Shown: positions 10,940 to 23,595, numbered from the stretch's first letter. The stretch is DNA of 64,000 bases from Lagenorhynchus albirostris (GCF_949774975.1 NC_083112.1:56184035-56248034), one strand, 5' to 3'. The notes: a model not told the origin generated them from the letters alone. Made by a program: numbers and translations.

Positions 10940-11882
10940 ATGAACCTGCAGCCTGTGAAAAGGAGAACAAAACACAGTAAGTTAGGCAAAAGGAGAAGAC
11001 AGAGAAACACACAGCAGATGAAGGAGCAAGGTAAAAACCCACCAAACCTAACAAACGAAGAGAAAGTAGGCAGTCTACCTGAAAAAGAATTCATAAAAAT
11101 GATAGTAAAGATGATCCAAAATCTTGGAAATACAATGGAGAAAATACAAGAAACATTTAACAATGACCTAGAAGAACTAAAGAGCAAACAAACAATCATG
11201 AACAACACAATAAATGAAATTAAAAATTCTCTAGAAGGGATCAATAGCAGAACAACTGAGGCAGAAGAACGGATAAGTGACCTGGAAGATAAAATAGTAG
11301 AAATAACTACTGCAGAGCAGAATAAAGAAAAAGAATGAAAAGAATTGAGGACAGTCTCAGAGACCACTGGGACAATATTAAATGCACCAACATTCGAATT
11401 ATAAGGGTCCCAGAAGAAGAAGAGAAAAAGAAAGGAACTGAGAAAAAATTTGAAGAGATTATAGTTGAAAACTTCCCTAATATGGGAAAGGAAATAGTTA
11501 ATCAAGTCCAGGAAGCAAAGAGAATCCCATACAGGATAAATGCAAGTAGAAACACTCTAAGACATATATTAATCAAACTATCAAAAATTAAATACAAGAA
11601 AACATATTAAAAGCAACAAGGGAAAAACAAAAGATAACATACAAGGGAATCCCCATAAGGTTAACAGCTGAACTTTCAGCAGAAACTCTGCAAGCCAGAA
11701 GGGAGTGGCAGGACATATTTAAAGTGATGAAAGGGAAAAACCTACAACCAAGATTACTCTACCCAGCAAGGACCTCATTCAGATTTGATGGAGAAATTAA
11801 AACCTTTACAGACAAGCAAAAGCTAAGAGAATTCAGCACCAACAAACCAGCTTTACAACAAATGCTAAAGGAACTTCTCTAG
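10940..11882 (+). pseudogene. L1 ORF1 (RNA-binding chaperone), frameshifted
   Basis: ORF1p normally forms trimers that coat L1 RNA. The first 132 codons from the ATG at 10940 are open. They give a basic N-terminus and then a heptad-rich coiled coil (roughly residues 50-130, with EKIQETFNNDLEELKSKQ and EERISDLEDKI). A TGA at 11336-11338 ends that frame. The RRM part continues in another frame from 11335 (NIRIIRVPEEEE, then FEEIIVENFPNMGKEIVNQV). A second shift near 11600 moves the C-terminal domain to a third frame, which closes with TAG at 11880-11882. Full length would be about 310 residues, the usual size. Not functional. Confidence 0.92.
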
Positions 11883-11939
11883 GCAGGAAACACAAGAGGA
11901 AGAAAAGACCTACAATAACAAACCCAAAACATTAAGAAA

Positions 11940-14900
11940 ATGGGAATAGGAACATACATATTGATAATTACCTTAAATATAAATGGATTAAATGCTCCAA
12001 CCAAAAGACATAGACTGGTGGAATGGATACAAAAACGAGAGCCATATATATGCTGTCTACAAGAGACCCACTTCAGACCTAGGGACACATACACACTGAA
12101 AGTGAGGGCATGGAAAAAGATATTCCATGCAGATGGAAATCAAAAGAAAGCTGGAGTAGCAATTCTCATATCAGACAAAATAGACTTTAAAACAAAGAAT
12201 GTTACAAGAGGCAAAGAAGGACACTGCAGAATGATCAAGGGATCAATCCAAGTAGAAGATATAACAACTTAAATATTTATGCACCCAACATAGGAGAACC
12301 TCAATACATAAGGTAAACACTAACAGCTATGAAAGGGGAAATCGACAGTAACACAATCATAGTAGGGCAATTTAACACCCCACTTTCACCAATGGACAGA
12401 TCATCCAAAATGAAAATAAATAAGGAAACACAAGCGTTAAATGATACAATAAATAAGATGGACTTAATTGATATATATAGGACACTCCATCCAAAAACAA
12501 CAGGATACACTTTCTTCTCAAGTATGCATGGAACATTCTCCAGGATAGATCATATCTTGGGTCACAAATCAAGCCTTGGTAAATTTAAGAAAATTGAAAT
12601 CATATCAAGTATCTTTTGTGACGACAATGCTATGAGACTAGATATCAATTACAAGAAAAAATCTGTAAGAAATACAAACACATGGAGGCTAAACAATACA
12701 CTACTTAATAACAAAGAGGTCACTGAAGAAATCAAAGAGAAAATCAAAAAATACCTAGAAACAAATGACAATGAAAACATGATGACCCAAAACCTATGGG
12801 ATGCAGCAAAAGCAGTTCTAAGAGGGAAGTTTATAGGAATAAAATCTTACCTTAAGAAACAAGAAACATCTCAAATAAACAAGCTAACCTTACACCTAAA
12901 GCAATTAGAGAAAGAAGAACAAAAAACCCCCAAAGTTAGCAGAAGGAAAGAAATCATTAAGATCAGGTCAGAAATAAATGAAAAAGAAATGAAGTAAATG
13001 ATAGCAAAGATCAATAAAACTAAAAGCTGGTTCTTTGAGAAGATAAACAAAATTGATAAACCATTAGCCAGACTCATCAAGAAAGAAAGGGAGAACACTC
13101 AATACAATTAGAAATGAAATAGAATTAAAAACTGACACTGCAGAAATTCAAAGGATCATGAGAGATTACTACAAGCTACTATATGCCAATAAAATGGACA
13201 ACCTGGAAGAAATGGACAAATTCTTAGAAATGCACAACTGCCGAGACTGAACCAGGAAGAAATAGAAAATATGAACAGACCAATCACAAGCACTGAAGTT
13301 GAAACTGTGATTAAAAATCTTCCAACAAACAAAAGCCCAGGACCAGATGGCTTCATAGGCGAATTCTATGAAACATTTATAGAAAAGCTAACACCTATCC
13401 TTCTCAAACTCTTCCAAAATATAGCAGAGGGAGGAACACTCCCAAACTCATTCTATGAGGCCACCATCACCCTGAGTGATAGAACATGCAAAAATCCTCA
13501 ACAAAATACTAACAAACGGAATCCAACGACACATTAAAAGGATCATACACCATGATCAAGTGGGGTTTATCCCAGGAATGCAAGAATTCTTCAATATATG
13601 CAAATCAATCAACGTGATACACCATATTAACAAATTGAAGGAGAAAAACCATATGATCATCTCAATAGATGAAGAGAAAGCTTTTGACAAAATTGAACAC
13701 AAATTTATGATAAAAACCCTACCTAAAGTAAGCATAGAGGGAACTTACCTCAACATATAAAGGCCATATATGACAAACCCACAGCCAACATCATCCTCAG
13801 TGGTGAAAAACTGAAACCATTTCCACTAAGATCAGGAACAAGACAAGGTTACCCACTCTCACAACTATTATTCAACAGTTTTGGAAGTTTTAGCCACAGC
13901 AATCAGAGAAGAAAAAGAAATTAAAGGAATCCAAATCAGAAAAGAAGAAGTAAAGCTGTCACTGTTTGCAGATGACATGATACTATACATAGAGAATCCT
14001 AAAGATGCTAGCAGAAAACTACTAGAGCTAATCAATGAATTTGGTAAAGTAGCAGGATACAAAATTAATGCACAGAAATCTCTTGCATTCCTATACACTA
14101 ATGTGGAAAATCTGAAAGTGAAATTAAGAAGACACTCCCATTTACCATTGCAACCAAAAGAATAAAATACCTAGGAATAAACCTACCTAAGGAGTCAAAA
14201 GACCTATATGCAGAAAATTATAAGACACTGATGAAAGATATTAAAGATGATAGAAATAGTTGGAGAGATATACCATGTTCTTGGATTGGAAGAATCATCA
14301 TTGTGAAAATGAATCTACCACCCAAAGAAATCTACAGATTCAATGCAATCCTTTTCAAACTACCAATGGCATTTTTCAGAGAACTAGAACAAAAAATTTC
14401 ATAATTTGTATGGAAACACAAAAGACCCCAAAGAGCCAAAGCAATCTTGAGAAAGAATAACGGAGCTGGAGGAATCAGGCTTCCTGACTTCAGACTATAT
14501 GACAAAGCTACAGTAATCAAGACAGTATGGTACTGGCACAACAACAGAAATATAGATCAATGGAACAGGATAGAAAGCCCAGAGATAAACCCACACACAT
14601 ATGGTCACCTTATCTTTGATAAAGGAGGCAAGAATATACAGTGGAGAAAAGACAGCCTCTTCAATAAGTGGTTCTGGGAAAACTGGACAGCTACACGTAA
14701 AAGAATGAAATTCGAACACTCTGTAACACCATACACAAAAATTAACTCAAAATGGATTAAAGACTTCAGTGTAAGGCCAGACACTATAAAACTCTTAGAG
14801 GAAAACATAGCAGAACACTCTATGACATAAATCACATCAAGATCCTTTTTGTCCCACCTCCTAGAGAAATGGAAATAAAAACAAGAATAAACAAATGGGA

Positions 14901-15689
14901 CCTAATGAAACTTAAAAGCTTTTCCACAGCAAAGGAAACCATAAACAAGATGAAAACACAGCCTGCAGAATGGGAGAAAATATTTGCCAATGAAGAAACT
15001 GACAAAGGATTAATCTCCAAAATATACAAGCAGCTCATGAAGCTCAGTATCAATAAAACAAACAACCCAATCCAGAAATGGGCAGAAGACCTACATAGAA
15101 ATTTCTCCAAAGAAGATATACAGATTGCCAACAAACACATGAAAGAATGCTCAACATCACTAATCATTAGAGAAATGCAAATCAAAACTACAAGGTGATA
15201 TCATCTCACCCTGGTCAGAAAGGCCATCACATCAAAAAGTCTACAAACAATAAATGTTGGAGAGGGTGTGGAGAAAAGGGGACCCTCATACACTCTTGGT
15301 GGGAATGTAAATTGATACAGCCACTATGGAGAACAGTATGGAGGTTCCTTAAAAAACTAAAAATAGAACTATCATACAACCCAGCAGTCCCACTACTGGG
15401 CATATACCCTGAGAAAACCATAATTCTGAAAGAGTCATGTACCACAATGTTCACTGCAACTCTATTTACAATAGCCAGGACATGGAAGCACCCTAAATGT
15501 CCATCAACAGATGAATGGATAAAGAAGACGTGGCACATATATACAGTGGAATATTACTCAGCCATAAAATGAAACGAAATTGAGTTATCTGTAGTGAGGT
15601 GGATGGATCTAGATTCTGTCATACAGAGTGAAGTAAGTCAGAAAGAGAAAAAAAAATACCATATACTAACACATATATATGGAATCTGA
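11940..15689 (+). pseudogene. L1 ORF2 (endonuclease / reverse transcriptase), multiply broken
   Basis: ORF2p nicks target DNA and reverse-transcribes L1 RNA. The endonuclease domain starts at the ATG at 11940. The LNINGLN and QETH motifs are present, with glutamate at codon 42. The frame is lost near 12270 and resumes by 12329. There the GDFN motif reads GQFN and the downstream SDH motif reads CDD, so catalytic residues are substituted. A stop lies at 12995-12997. In the RT domain, FADD (the YADD-box equivalent) is intact at 13965-13976. However, a stretch near 13470-13490 upstream of it appears deleted and other frameshifts follow. The C-terminal CWRGCG...WWEC knuckle is at about 15260-15320. 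An in-frame TGA at 15570-15572 precedes the normal end, TGA at 15687-15689. Confidence 0.93.
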
Positions 15690-16065
15690 AAAAAAAAATG
15701 GTTATGAAGAACCTAGGGGCAAGACGGGAATAAAGATGCAGACCTGCTAGAGAATGGACTTGAGGATACAGGGAGGGAGAAGTGTAAGCTGGGACAAAGT
15801 GAGAGAATGGTAGTGTATATGTGGACATATATACACTACCAAATGTAAAATAGATAGCTAGTGGGAAGCAGTCGCATAGCACAGGGAGATCAGCTCGTTG
15901 CCTTGTGACCAGGTAGAAGGGTGGGCTAAGGAGGGTGGGAGGAAGGGAGACGCAAGAGGCAAGATATATGGGGATATATGTATAACTGATTCACTTTGTT
16001 ATAAAGCAGAAACTAACACACCTTTGGAAAGCAATTATACTCCAATAAAAATGTTAAGAAGGAAT
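15690..16065 (+). other. L1 3' UTR and terminus
   Basis: Non-coding tail of the full-length L1, from the ORF2 stop to the target duplication. It starts with an A-run at 15690-15698. It contains the usual ATATACACTACCAAATGTAA and GCATAGCACAGGGAGATC phrases and a CCAATAAAAATG near the end that includes an AATAAA-type signal (16044-16049). The same region is found reversed at 7600-8000 and in direct orientation at about 40860-41218. Confidence 0.85.
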
Positions 16066-16079
16066 ATATACATTAACCA
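16066..16079. repeat. Target-site duplication, right copy, of the full-length L1
   Basis: Exact repeat of 8949-8962. Confidence 0.92.
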
Positions 16080-16868
16080 TATTTGTCAACGTATTACATA
16101 ATTTTGAGGCCACACCTTTTCCTGAGTATGGGAACATAAGAATTACTCAACTGGGTTATACCACCATCCATAACCTCAGTATTCTGTCACAGGCAGTACA
16201 GCAAAAGATTGTCTATGGGATGCTAATTCTTCAGTTCTCAGATTTACTGAGCTTGTCCACGTTTTTAATATTAGATTTTAAATGATCTCCGACGTTTCAC
16301 CTTACAATCATACTTAGCATCAAAATCATTTGTACCTGCACAGCTTACTATCTATGTTAACATGACTATTATTTGATTCATTCCTAACATAGCTTTCTTG
16401 TTTCAGCACTGTTATCATCAACATAATTTCACTATTCTCAAAAACTCAGACTCAATAAAAGTTACAAATAACTTTGCTTATTCCAGAAATTTCCTGAAAA
16501 AATACTTAAATGACCATCAAACTGTTCCACTTGAATAGAAAAATCAAATGACTATTTTTCTAATGAAGACTTTAATTTCACTGCAATCCTCACCTTGCTA
16601 TGTTCATATGCTACTATATTATGACCCTTTCCAAATTCTAATCAAGGCCCCAGTTTGAAAAACTCACCTTAAATAGACTCCCAAATGACAAATTTATCCC
16701 AGATTTGTTCTACTGTCTCCGAGACCCTACTTAGACTCTATCAAGATAGTGATTTTCCTTATCACAGTGAGAAGGAAACTCAGTATTCTCTAGTCAAGAG
16801 GTAGTTTGGGGAATATTTTCAAGGAGTCAGTGTATGATAATACACTGAAGAATCCTATTTTGTTTTAA
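16080..16868. other. Unassigned unique DNA
   Basis: AT-rich, no open frame, RNA gene or repeat that I recognise. Confidence 0.5.
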
Positions 16869-16878
16869 TAGGGTTCTG

Positions 16879-17092
16879 CGGCTTCCTTCGTGGCACAGTG
16901 GTTGAGAGTCCGCCTGCCCATGTAGGGGACACGGGTTCATGCCCCGGTCCGGGAGGATCCCACATGCCGCGGAGCGGCTGGGCCCGTGAGCCATGGCCGC
17001 TGAGCCTGCGCGTCTGGAGCCTGTGGTCTACAACAGGAGAGGCCGCAACAGTGAGAGGCCAGCGTACCGCAAAAAAAAAAAAAAAAAAAAAG
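16879..17092 (+). mobile_element. CHR-type SINE, plus strand
   Basis: Starts CGGCTTCCTTCGTGGCACAG and ends AGCGTACCGC plus a tail of about 21 A. Target duplication TAGGGTTCTG at 16869-16878 and 17093-17102. The 5' end carries substitutions relative to the other copies (CCTTCGTGGCA for CCCTGGTGGCG) but box B is intact. Short frames on both strands within it are accidental. Confidence 0.92.
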
Positions 17093-17102
17093 TAGGGTTC
17101 TG

Positions 17103-19349
17103 ATGAAAATCCCATTTTGTAGCTCTTGTCTTTCTTTTATAATGATCATTTTGGGGGAAGAAATTATTTTGTTTTCTATCATTATTTTCTCAGTTATACA
17201 GCATTTGTTTAAATATTTCCTTTTGTTTTACAAAAGGAATGAAATGACTGCTATAACTAAGAATTTTAATCATTTAAGTACATAAATCTGAAAAAAATCC
17301 CCCAAAGTTCTAAAGATTTTTAGGGGAGAGACTGTGAAGGTGTTCTCAGTAGTAGATTTTAGTGAATAAAACCTAGTCTAATTTAAGTCCAAATGTAACC
17401 CACCTAGATCTAAAAACTTTGCCTAAACCTTGATTTTAAGTTTGTGAGAAGTTTGATACTTACCTTAAGATATGTGTAATTTCTTAGGAGTGAAGGAAAG
17501 AAACAGTCATTCTTGGCTCTGACATCTGGCTACCCTTGCATTAATTCACTTTATAGAATGTGCCCCAGATCTGCCTCTTTTCCATTTAATACAGATTCAA
17601 AAGTAGAACCCATTATTTTATTGATGAAAACATAATATATGTGCGCACACACACACACATATTCAACAAAGTTCTTTCAGTATAAAGTTTACTAGAAGCT
17701 TTCAGAAATACAGGGGGTTTAAACTGCAATGATCCAAACAATTTAATATTCTGTTTAGTATCCTTTTTAAGTAGTTTTTTAGCCATTTCAATAACTTCAA
17801 CTTCAGTCTCCCATGATGGTACAAGGCTTTTTCCTCACTCTCCCGACCTCCTTTCTCTACCAGGGCTTTCTTCTCCACATATCACAGTCAACTTGATAGT
17901 TATTTCTTCATTGATATAAAGATTCCAGATTATTAGACCAGAACTAAGCAGGGATCACTCATTTTCTTTCCATCCTTTATTTTAAAATTTTTATCTTGAC
18001 TTTTTTTTTTCTGGAATGAGTGAGAAATTAAGAAAAAAGACAACTCTTGGTAAGGCTATACCTGACTGTATCAATTTCAGCATCAGCTGTCGTTCAGAGA
18101 ACCAAATGTGTAGAACTCATCCTAGCATAAAAATGATGACTGACATTAACAAAGCCAGTTATTACGGATAATTGGTCACTGAGATGTTTCAAGACAATTA
18201 CTCTCCTGGTTACTTTTCACATAATCCTGGAAGATTTCCTGATGACAAGATAACTTCCAGTGTAAGATATCATAAGCTGAATTTAAACTAAGGGAGAAAG
18301 AGAATAGATAGAAATTTAAAGGGACATACTAAGCAGTAATCAGGCTTTTTTCCCCATGATTCTTTCTTGTTCTATGTTTTCTAGATTTTGTTTTTGTTCA
18401 TTTTTCTCATGGAATTCAGTTGATTAGATTTAAACTACTTAGTGATTTTAAATAAAAAAGTTATTTAAAATGTATTTCTGGTCACTGCCTTTCTGATTGT
18501 ATATTCTACTCAATCTTTTCTTTGAAAAGACTACTTGAATTTCAAATTTCAGGATAGCCTTATCTTTAAAAAATAAAAATTAAAAAAAAACCTAGCCAAC
18601 AAAATACCTTCTACCTAATATTATTTAGATAATCTTATATGCTAAAGTCACATTCTTATTTTCTCATTCCATATGCATATATTATCAGAGATAAAATTGC
18701 TACCTCACAGCTATGTGGACTCAATTTTTACAATATTAAATTATTTTTGGAACTGACAAAGTTCATAAAAAGTAAAGGATAATGTTGCCATTAGCATTTT
18801 ACTGTGAGAATCATGAAATATTTTCTTATTTTTAAGGTAAAACTCTACTTCAGGCCCAGTCAAACTACAGTAAGTGCTGAATACAGAAATTTTGGGCTAA
18901 TGCTTTATCTGGTGACATAATTCAATTTTATTTTTATTTAGTAGGCATCTTAAAAATTGTAGTCTTTGCTTCAAGAGAGATTCATTATGTCTAAAACCCT
19001 GCATCTGCCCTGGAGACACATAGTTTTGCTGGAGAGCCAAGTGTTATTCATATGAAGTGGTTAGAGACTGACACAACAGCATATAAGAAAGTCCTTAATT
19101 AAGTACACTCAGCGTCAATGTGCACAGTCTACATAAAATACACTATAGCCAAATGGAAGAGATTAATAGGAGTAGGGGTAGAGGTGAATCGTATGAGATA
19201 AAAACAATAAAGCATCATCAAAGAAGAAGCAGTGTTTCTCCTTCAAATGGACAACAAAAATATAGTAAAATACTCAATAATTTTTTTTAATTCGTAAGAA
19301 CTTTCAGAATCACACAAAAAAAGCATTCCTGGCACTCAACAGCCATGCT
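17103..19349. other. Unassigned unique DNA
   Basis: AT-rich with no coding or RNA signature. It contains a short interrupted (AC)n at about 17645-17660 and homopolymer runs near 18001, 18585 and 19280. No nameable repeat. Confidence 0.5.
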
Positions 19350-19505
19350 ATTTTGAGTACATTATTTAACAGTCTGAGTTTGTTTTCTTACCTGTAAAAT
19401 TGCAATAATTATACCTACTACCTAAGATCGTTATGAGAATTGAATTTCAAGGGTCCAACATAGGCCACAGTACATGGTGAGTGCTCAGTAAACATATCTC
19501 CCATT
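19350..19505 (+). mobile_element. MIR SINE remnant, plus strand
   Basis: The series TTATTTAACAGTCTGAGT, TTTTCTTACCTGTAAAATTG, TTATACCTACTACCTAAGAT, GTTATGAGAATTGAA and GTGAGTGCTCAGTAAACA follows the order of the mammalian MIR core and 3' part. Confidence 0.7.
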
Positions 19506-20479
19506 CCCTCTTAGTGTGTTGCCTACAGACAGCATTTAATAGTGATTTATCTGGCTTGATAGATACACTGAGCTGGAAGATTGAAGAGAGCCTGCACATT
19601 TTAAAATGAAGCTACAGAAGAGCTGCTTTATCAAATGAAAATAAGAAAATAGACTGCATGAGTTTATACTTGTAAATGCTGTATCTTATTTCATAAAACA
19701 GGTTTTTGAGTTTCAAATTTTTCAATATTTGAGTTTCAAATATTTCACACTGTTACATAGACCTGTGTTCACCTCTGGGAGGTAATGGGCCATGAAGTAA
19801 ATGTATAGGTTTTTACATGATTTCTCATCTTGATTGAATTAATTTAGTGCAAATTTATGCCCAGCTGTAAGTTGCTCCTGGTAAAAGTCATGTTATAAGA
19901 GTCTTTGTTCCATTCAATTATGAAGGCATTTTTTATTTTACTCCTAGGGGGTAATGCATTTCTGACAGTTATTAAAAAATATTCCAGTGAATTTTTACAT
20001 AAAGTATTACAGGAAAGCTAATATCTTCTAATACAAAACAAAATGATCATTATTTTTGTTCTTATTTTTCTGGTATCCTAAGGTAAATTTTATGTGTTAA
20101 GACTTCTATGTGCATTTATTTTAATGAAAAGTACAGAGGAAGGAAGGTATCTTTAAACTAGATACAAATCTTGACAAATCCCATGATTAAGAGTATCTAT
20201 TATCAACTGCCAGTTTTCAGATGCTGCTGTTTGTATTAGTGTCTCCTTTTTTTTTAATGCAGCCAGTACTGATAATTCTTTATAAATAAATAATATCTTC
20301 AGATTTTCTTTCTCATTTACATTTCTTTAAATGGCTTGTAAGGCAGGTTTCACTGACTTAAAATAATGAGGGTTACATTGAAGCAAAAATTTCTAAAAAC
20401 AGTTAACTCCAACTAAATCCATGGTAAATGTTGAAATCTACCTGCAGTAGTCATTTTAGAGTGTTCACTAATGTTTTGT

Positions 20480-20830
20480 TTGTCTCCCCTTCCAGTAGAT
20501 GGTAGGATTGTAGTTCCCTGCCCTTAATTAAACTCAAGTGTGAGCAGGAGTGATGAGTAGGGCAGATGTTCTATGGGTGAATATGCTTTTTTCATGTTTT
20601 GTTTTGGTTTTATTCCCTCCATCAGAATACCTGACCACATTCCTGATCATAGCTGCTCCAGCAGTCTCTGCCTGGTGTAACTAATGAAGAAGACTCAGAG
20701 CAGTCCCTGGATCTCAGCAATTCAAGGATTAGAATATAAAGAAGAACTAAATATTTGATTTTGAAACCACTGAGGTGTTAGGGTTATTTGTTATAGCAGA
20801 ATAACCTGCCTATCTGTACTGATATTCTAG
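20480..20830 (+). mobile_element. Probable MLT1-like (ERVL-MaLR) LTR remnant
   Basis: The 3' portion AACCACTGAGGTGTTAGGGT followed by TTATTTGTTATAGCAGAATA ACCTGCCTATC resembles the end of MLT1-type LTRs. The 5' part (TGTCTCCCCTTCCAGTAGAT and on) is weaker. Ends are approximate. There is no internal retroviral sequence next to it. Confidence 0.5.
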
Positions 20831-21654
20831 GCTTTTTCTAAACACAAATTATGTCCTAAATTGCATAATATAAAATATAGAATATAGCACAACTGTGGGG
20901 TATGCTATTTTGACAACTCATATATTTGGGTTGAGTTTGTATTTTCAAGCTTACCAGGAGACACTAGAGAAGACCAAAGAAAGTAATGGTGCATAACTTG
21001 CAATCTTAGAACATCTGTAACATAAATGTTCTGGAAACTCATTCCTGAATGTGGGTAGGTACAGCTTAAGAATATGTGAAGACAATATAAAAGTGCTATT
21101 GAATGGTATTTGCCAATTGTCATTCTTCATACAGATTTGATTATCTACACTGTAGTTTTGATGGTCTTGGAGAATGTAAAATTTTAAGAATAATACAATA
21201 TTAACCTATTTTCAAAAACTGACATCTTGAAATCTATGTAATATTGAATCTATTTTAAGCATTATTTGAAATGTTAAGCAACCAAAGTATACCATGTATT
21301 GAGGAAAATATTGAAACAAATTTTATAATGTATATAATTGCTTATTCATCTGAGCTGCCAGTGTTTCCTGTGCTTTGTGCTCAATAACTTGAGAATCTGA
21401 TGCAGTGTTTATAGTTGGAGCATCATTAAAATGCTCCCCAGATTATTTTTATGCAAAGCCAGGTTTGGTAATGACCATTTCTCATTTTTAATATCCACAA
21501 CTACAAATAAAATATGGAACGTATTTAGGTGATACTTTTAATTTCATACCACAGGTAACTTTTTCCTTTCCACAGATAACTTATGAATTCGAAGAACCTT
21601 TTTGAAATCTATGTTTTAAAAGAATCATTTATTCTGGGGTTATAGTGGAACATC

Positions 21655-21990
21655 TAATTATTTAATTAAATCTTTACTGAGCTTTTGCTAGGTACTATGC
21701 GAAGTGCTCATCATCAGGACAAATAGAAGAAAAGATTAACTCTTCAGTTTACTAGAGTTTACATTTTTAGGACATTCAACATCACCTTTTAAAATTTGCC
21801 CTCATTTTGTGTTTCTATTATATTTTATATTTTGTAGGTTATTTCTGGTGAATATTCTTAAACACATTTTGATTGAATGGATGAGTGAGTGTCTGAGTGA
21901 CTGACTGAATAAATGAACATATGAATGGAATAGGACATGCTCTTGCCCTGGAGAGCATATAGTCTCATGTGGGGTGGACACTAAACAAAA
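21655..21990 (-). mobile_element. Probable L2 LINE 3' fragments, minus strand
   Basis: CTTTACTGAGCTTTTGCTAG GTACTATGCGAAGTGCTC near 21670 and CTCTTGCCCTGGAGAGCATA near 21940 resemble the reversed L2 3' end. Between them, at 21871-21926, is a degenerate TGAA/TGAG-type simple repeat. Assignment is tentative. Confidence 0.35.
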
Positions 21991-21994
21991 ATAT

Positions 21995-22860
21995 CACAGT
22001 GCAATATGATATCTGGCATGGCAGACACAATTTCTAAGTTCCCAGGCAGAAGGAGATGGAAACTAATCCTGCCGAGCGAATCAGAGCAGGACACAATGAC
22101 TTGGATAAAAGTTGAATTCATTTTCTCACAGCCTGCAATTATTACCACTGTTAATCAAAATATGATCTTAAATTTTAAAAGCAACAAGACTACATTTTTT
22201 GACCTAATTATAATATTCCAGGAAAAATATACTTATGAAACCAAACTTTTAAATTATATTACAAAGTAGAAATAATTGGTTCATAATGCCAGGGGTCCAT
22301 GTGATCTCACTGAATGATTTAAGGTGTCACTAAGAGATCTCGGAAAACACTAAGGGGAGATAAATGCTCTTTCCATAATAGAAGAGAATCAACTTTAATT
22401 ACTAAACCATAACCTTGTACTTAAAGTCAAACACCCTTCACAGAAATGCTAGAATATGGGTCCATGATAAGAACCTAGATTCATTTTGGAGAGTTGGAAT
22501 AAACTGGCAAAACTGGGTTAGAAATGAGAATAGATTTGGTAAGATAATATTATATACTAAGTATATGGAGATTCTTAAACATCATTGCATAAACATTCAA
22601 ATAAATGCAAAATTCTATGAAATAGGAACTAATTTCCATTGTATTTGGCATTATTTTCTATGTAGATGTAAATTGCCAGTGTGATAAATTGTGTTATGTT
22701 TGCCCTGATCCCCTCTACCTCATTTCCTTGGAATAAGAATTCAATTTGAGTTCAAAATACATGTATTCTTTCTCATAATGTCCTTCATAGAATATGAGCA
22801 TCATAATAACCTAGAGAACTTGTCAAAAATGAGAATTCCCTGGTATATCTAAGATCTTAA
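21995..22860. other. Unassigned unique DNA
   Basis: Two small plus-strand frames (22006-22269 and 22415-22684) have no recognisable product. A weak hAT/MER5-like phrase (AGAACTTGTCAAAAATGAGA) is at about 22815. Nothing firm. Confidence 0.45.
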
Positions 22861-22882
22861 AATAAAACAAAACAAAACAAAA
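22861..22882. repeat. (AAAAC)n simple repeat
   Basis: About four tandem AAAAC units. Confidence 0.8.
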
Positions 22883-23004
22883 TTCAAGAGCTCAGGATCT
22901 GTAATTTTTAATGATAATTCCAGGTGATTTTAGCACACTAAAGTATAAACACCACTCTACTGCACCAGTGGATTTATCTTTATTGATTCATGTACTATAT
23001 TCTT

Positions 23005-23222
23005 TTTTTTTTTTTTTTTTTTTTTTTTGGCGGTACGTGGGCCTCTCACTGTTGTGGCCTCTCCCGTTGCGGAGCACAGGCTCCGGACGCACAGGCTCAG
23101 CGGCCATGGCTCACGGGCCCAGCTGCTCGGCAGCATGTGGGATCTTCCTGGACCGGGGCACGAACCCGTGTCCCCTGCATCGGCAAGCGGACTCCCAACC
23201 ACTGCGCCACCAGGGAAGCCCC
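23005..23222 (-). mobile_element. CHR-type SINE, minus strand
   Basis: A run of about 26 T followed by GGCGGTACGTGGGCC, ending CACCAGGGAAGCCCC. The 16-bp target duplication CATGTACTATATTCTT at 22989-23004 and 23223-23238 is the longest of the SINE duplications here. Long intact tail and clean body suggest one of the youngest insertions in the window. Confidence 0.93.
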
Positions 23223-23369
23223 CATGTACTATATTCTTAAATCCATTCCTACTTATGTTTTCAAATAAAGAATTACCTCTTCATTAAATCCTGCCTTGTC
23301 ATCCCAGTCACTACATATCCTACACACCTATTTACAATCAAATTCTAAAGTGCTTGTTACTGAACTAAT

Positions 23370-23595
23370 ATCACATATGCTTAAGAACACAGACTCTGGA
23401 ACCAGATGTTTACATTTTGATTTCTGCAATATCTGGCATGTGTCCTGTGGAAATAACAAGCTCTCTTGTGCAGCTTCTTCACTGCAAATGTTTATAAAAA
23501 TCAAACTTACTTCATTATGCTATTATTGAGATTACTTGAGTTAATGCAATGTAAATGTTTTAGAATGGTACCTGGCAAAAAGTTTTAGAATCAAC
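23370..23595 (+). mobile_element. MIR SINE remnant, plus strand
   Basis: GCTTAAGAACACAGACTCTG GAACCAGA at about 23380 is the MIR head. AGATTACTTGAGTTAATGCA and AATGGTACCTGGCA towards 23575 are its 3' part. Confidence 0.75.

Larger units (their letters stand above)
8963..16065 (+). mobile_element. Full-length LINE-1 (L1), defective, about 7.1 kb
   Basis: Complete structure in order: 5' leader (8963-10939) starting GAGGAGCTTCAAGATGG, ORF1 (10940-11882), a short spacer, ORF2 (11940-15689) and 3' UTR. The perfect 14-bp target duplication proves a single target-primed insertion that reached the true 5' end. The terminal A-tail has nearly vanished: the end reads AATAAAAATGTTAAGAAGGA rather than a clear A-run. 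Both ORFs contain several frameshifts and stops, so it cannot mobilise itself. Its age is intermediate: much older than the CHR SINEs with clean tails, far younger than the L1M remnants elsewhere. Confidence 0.95.
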
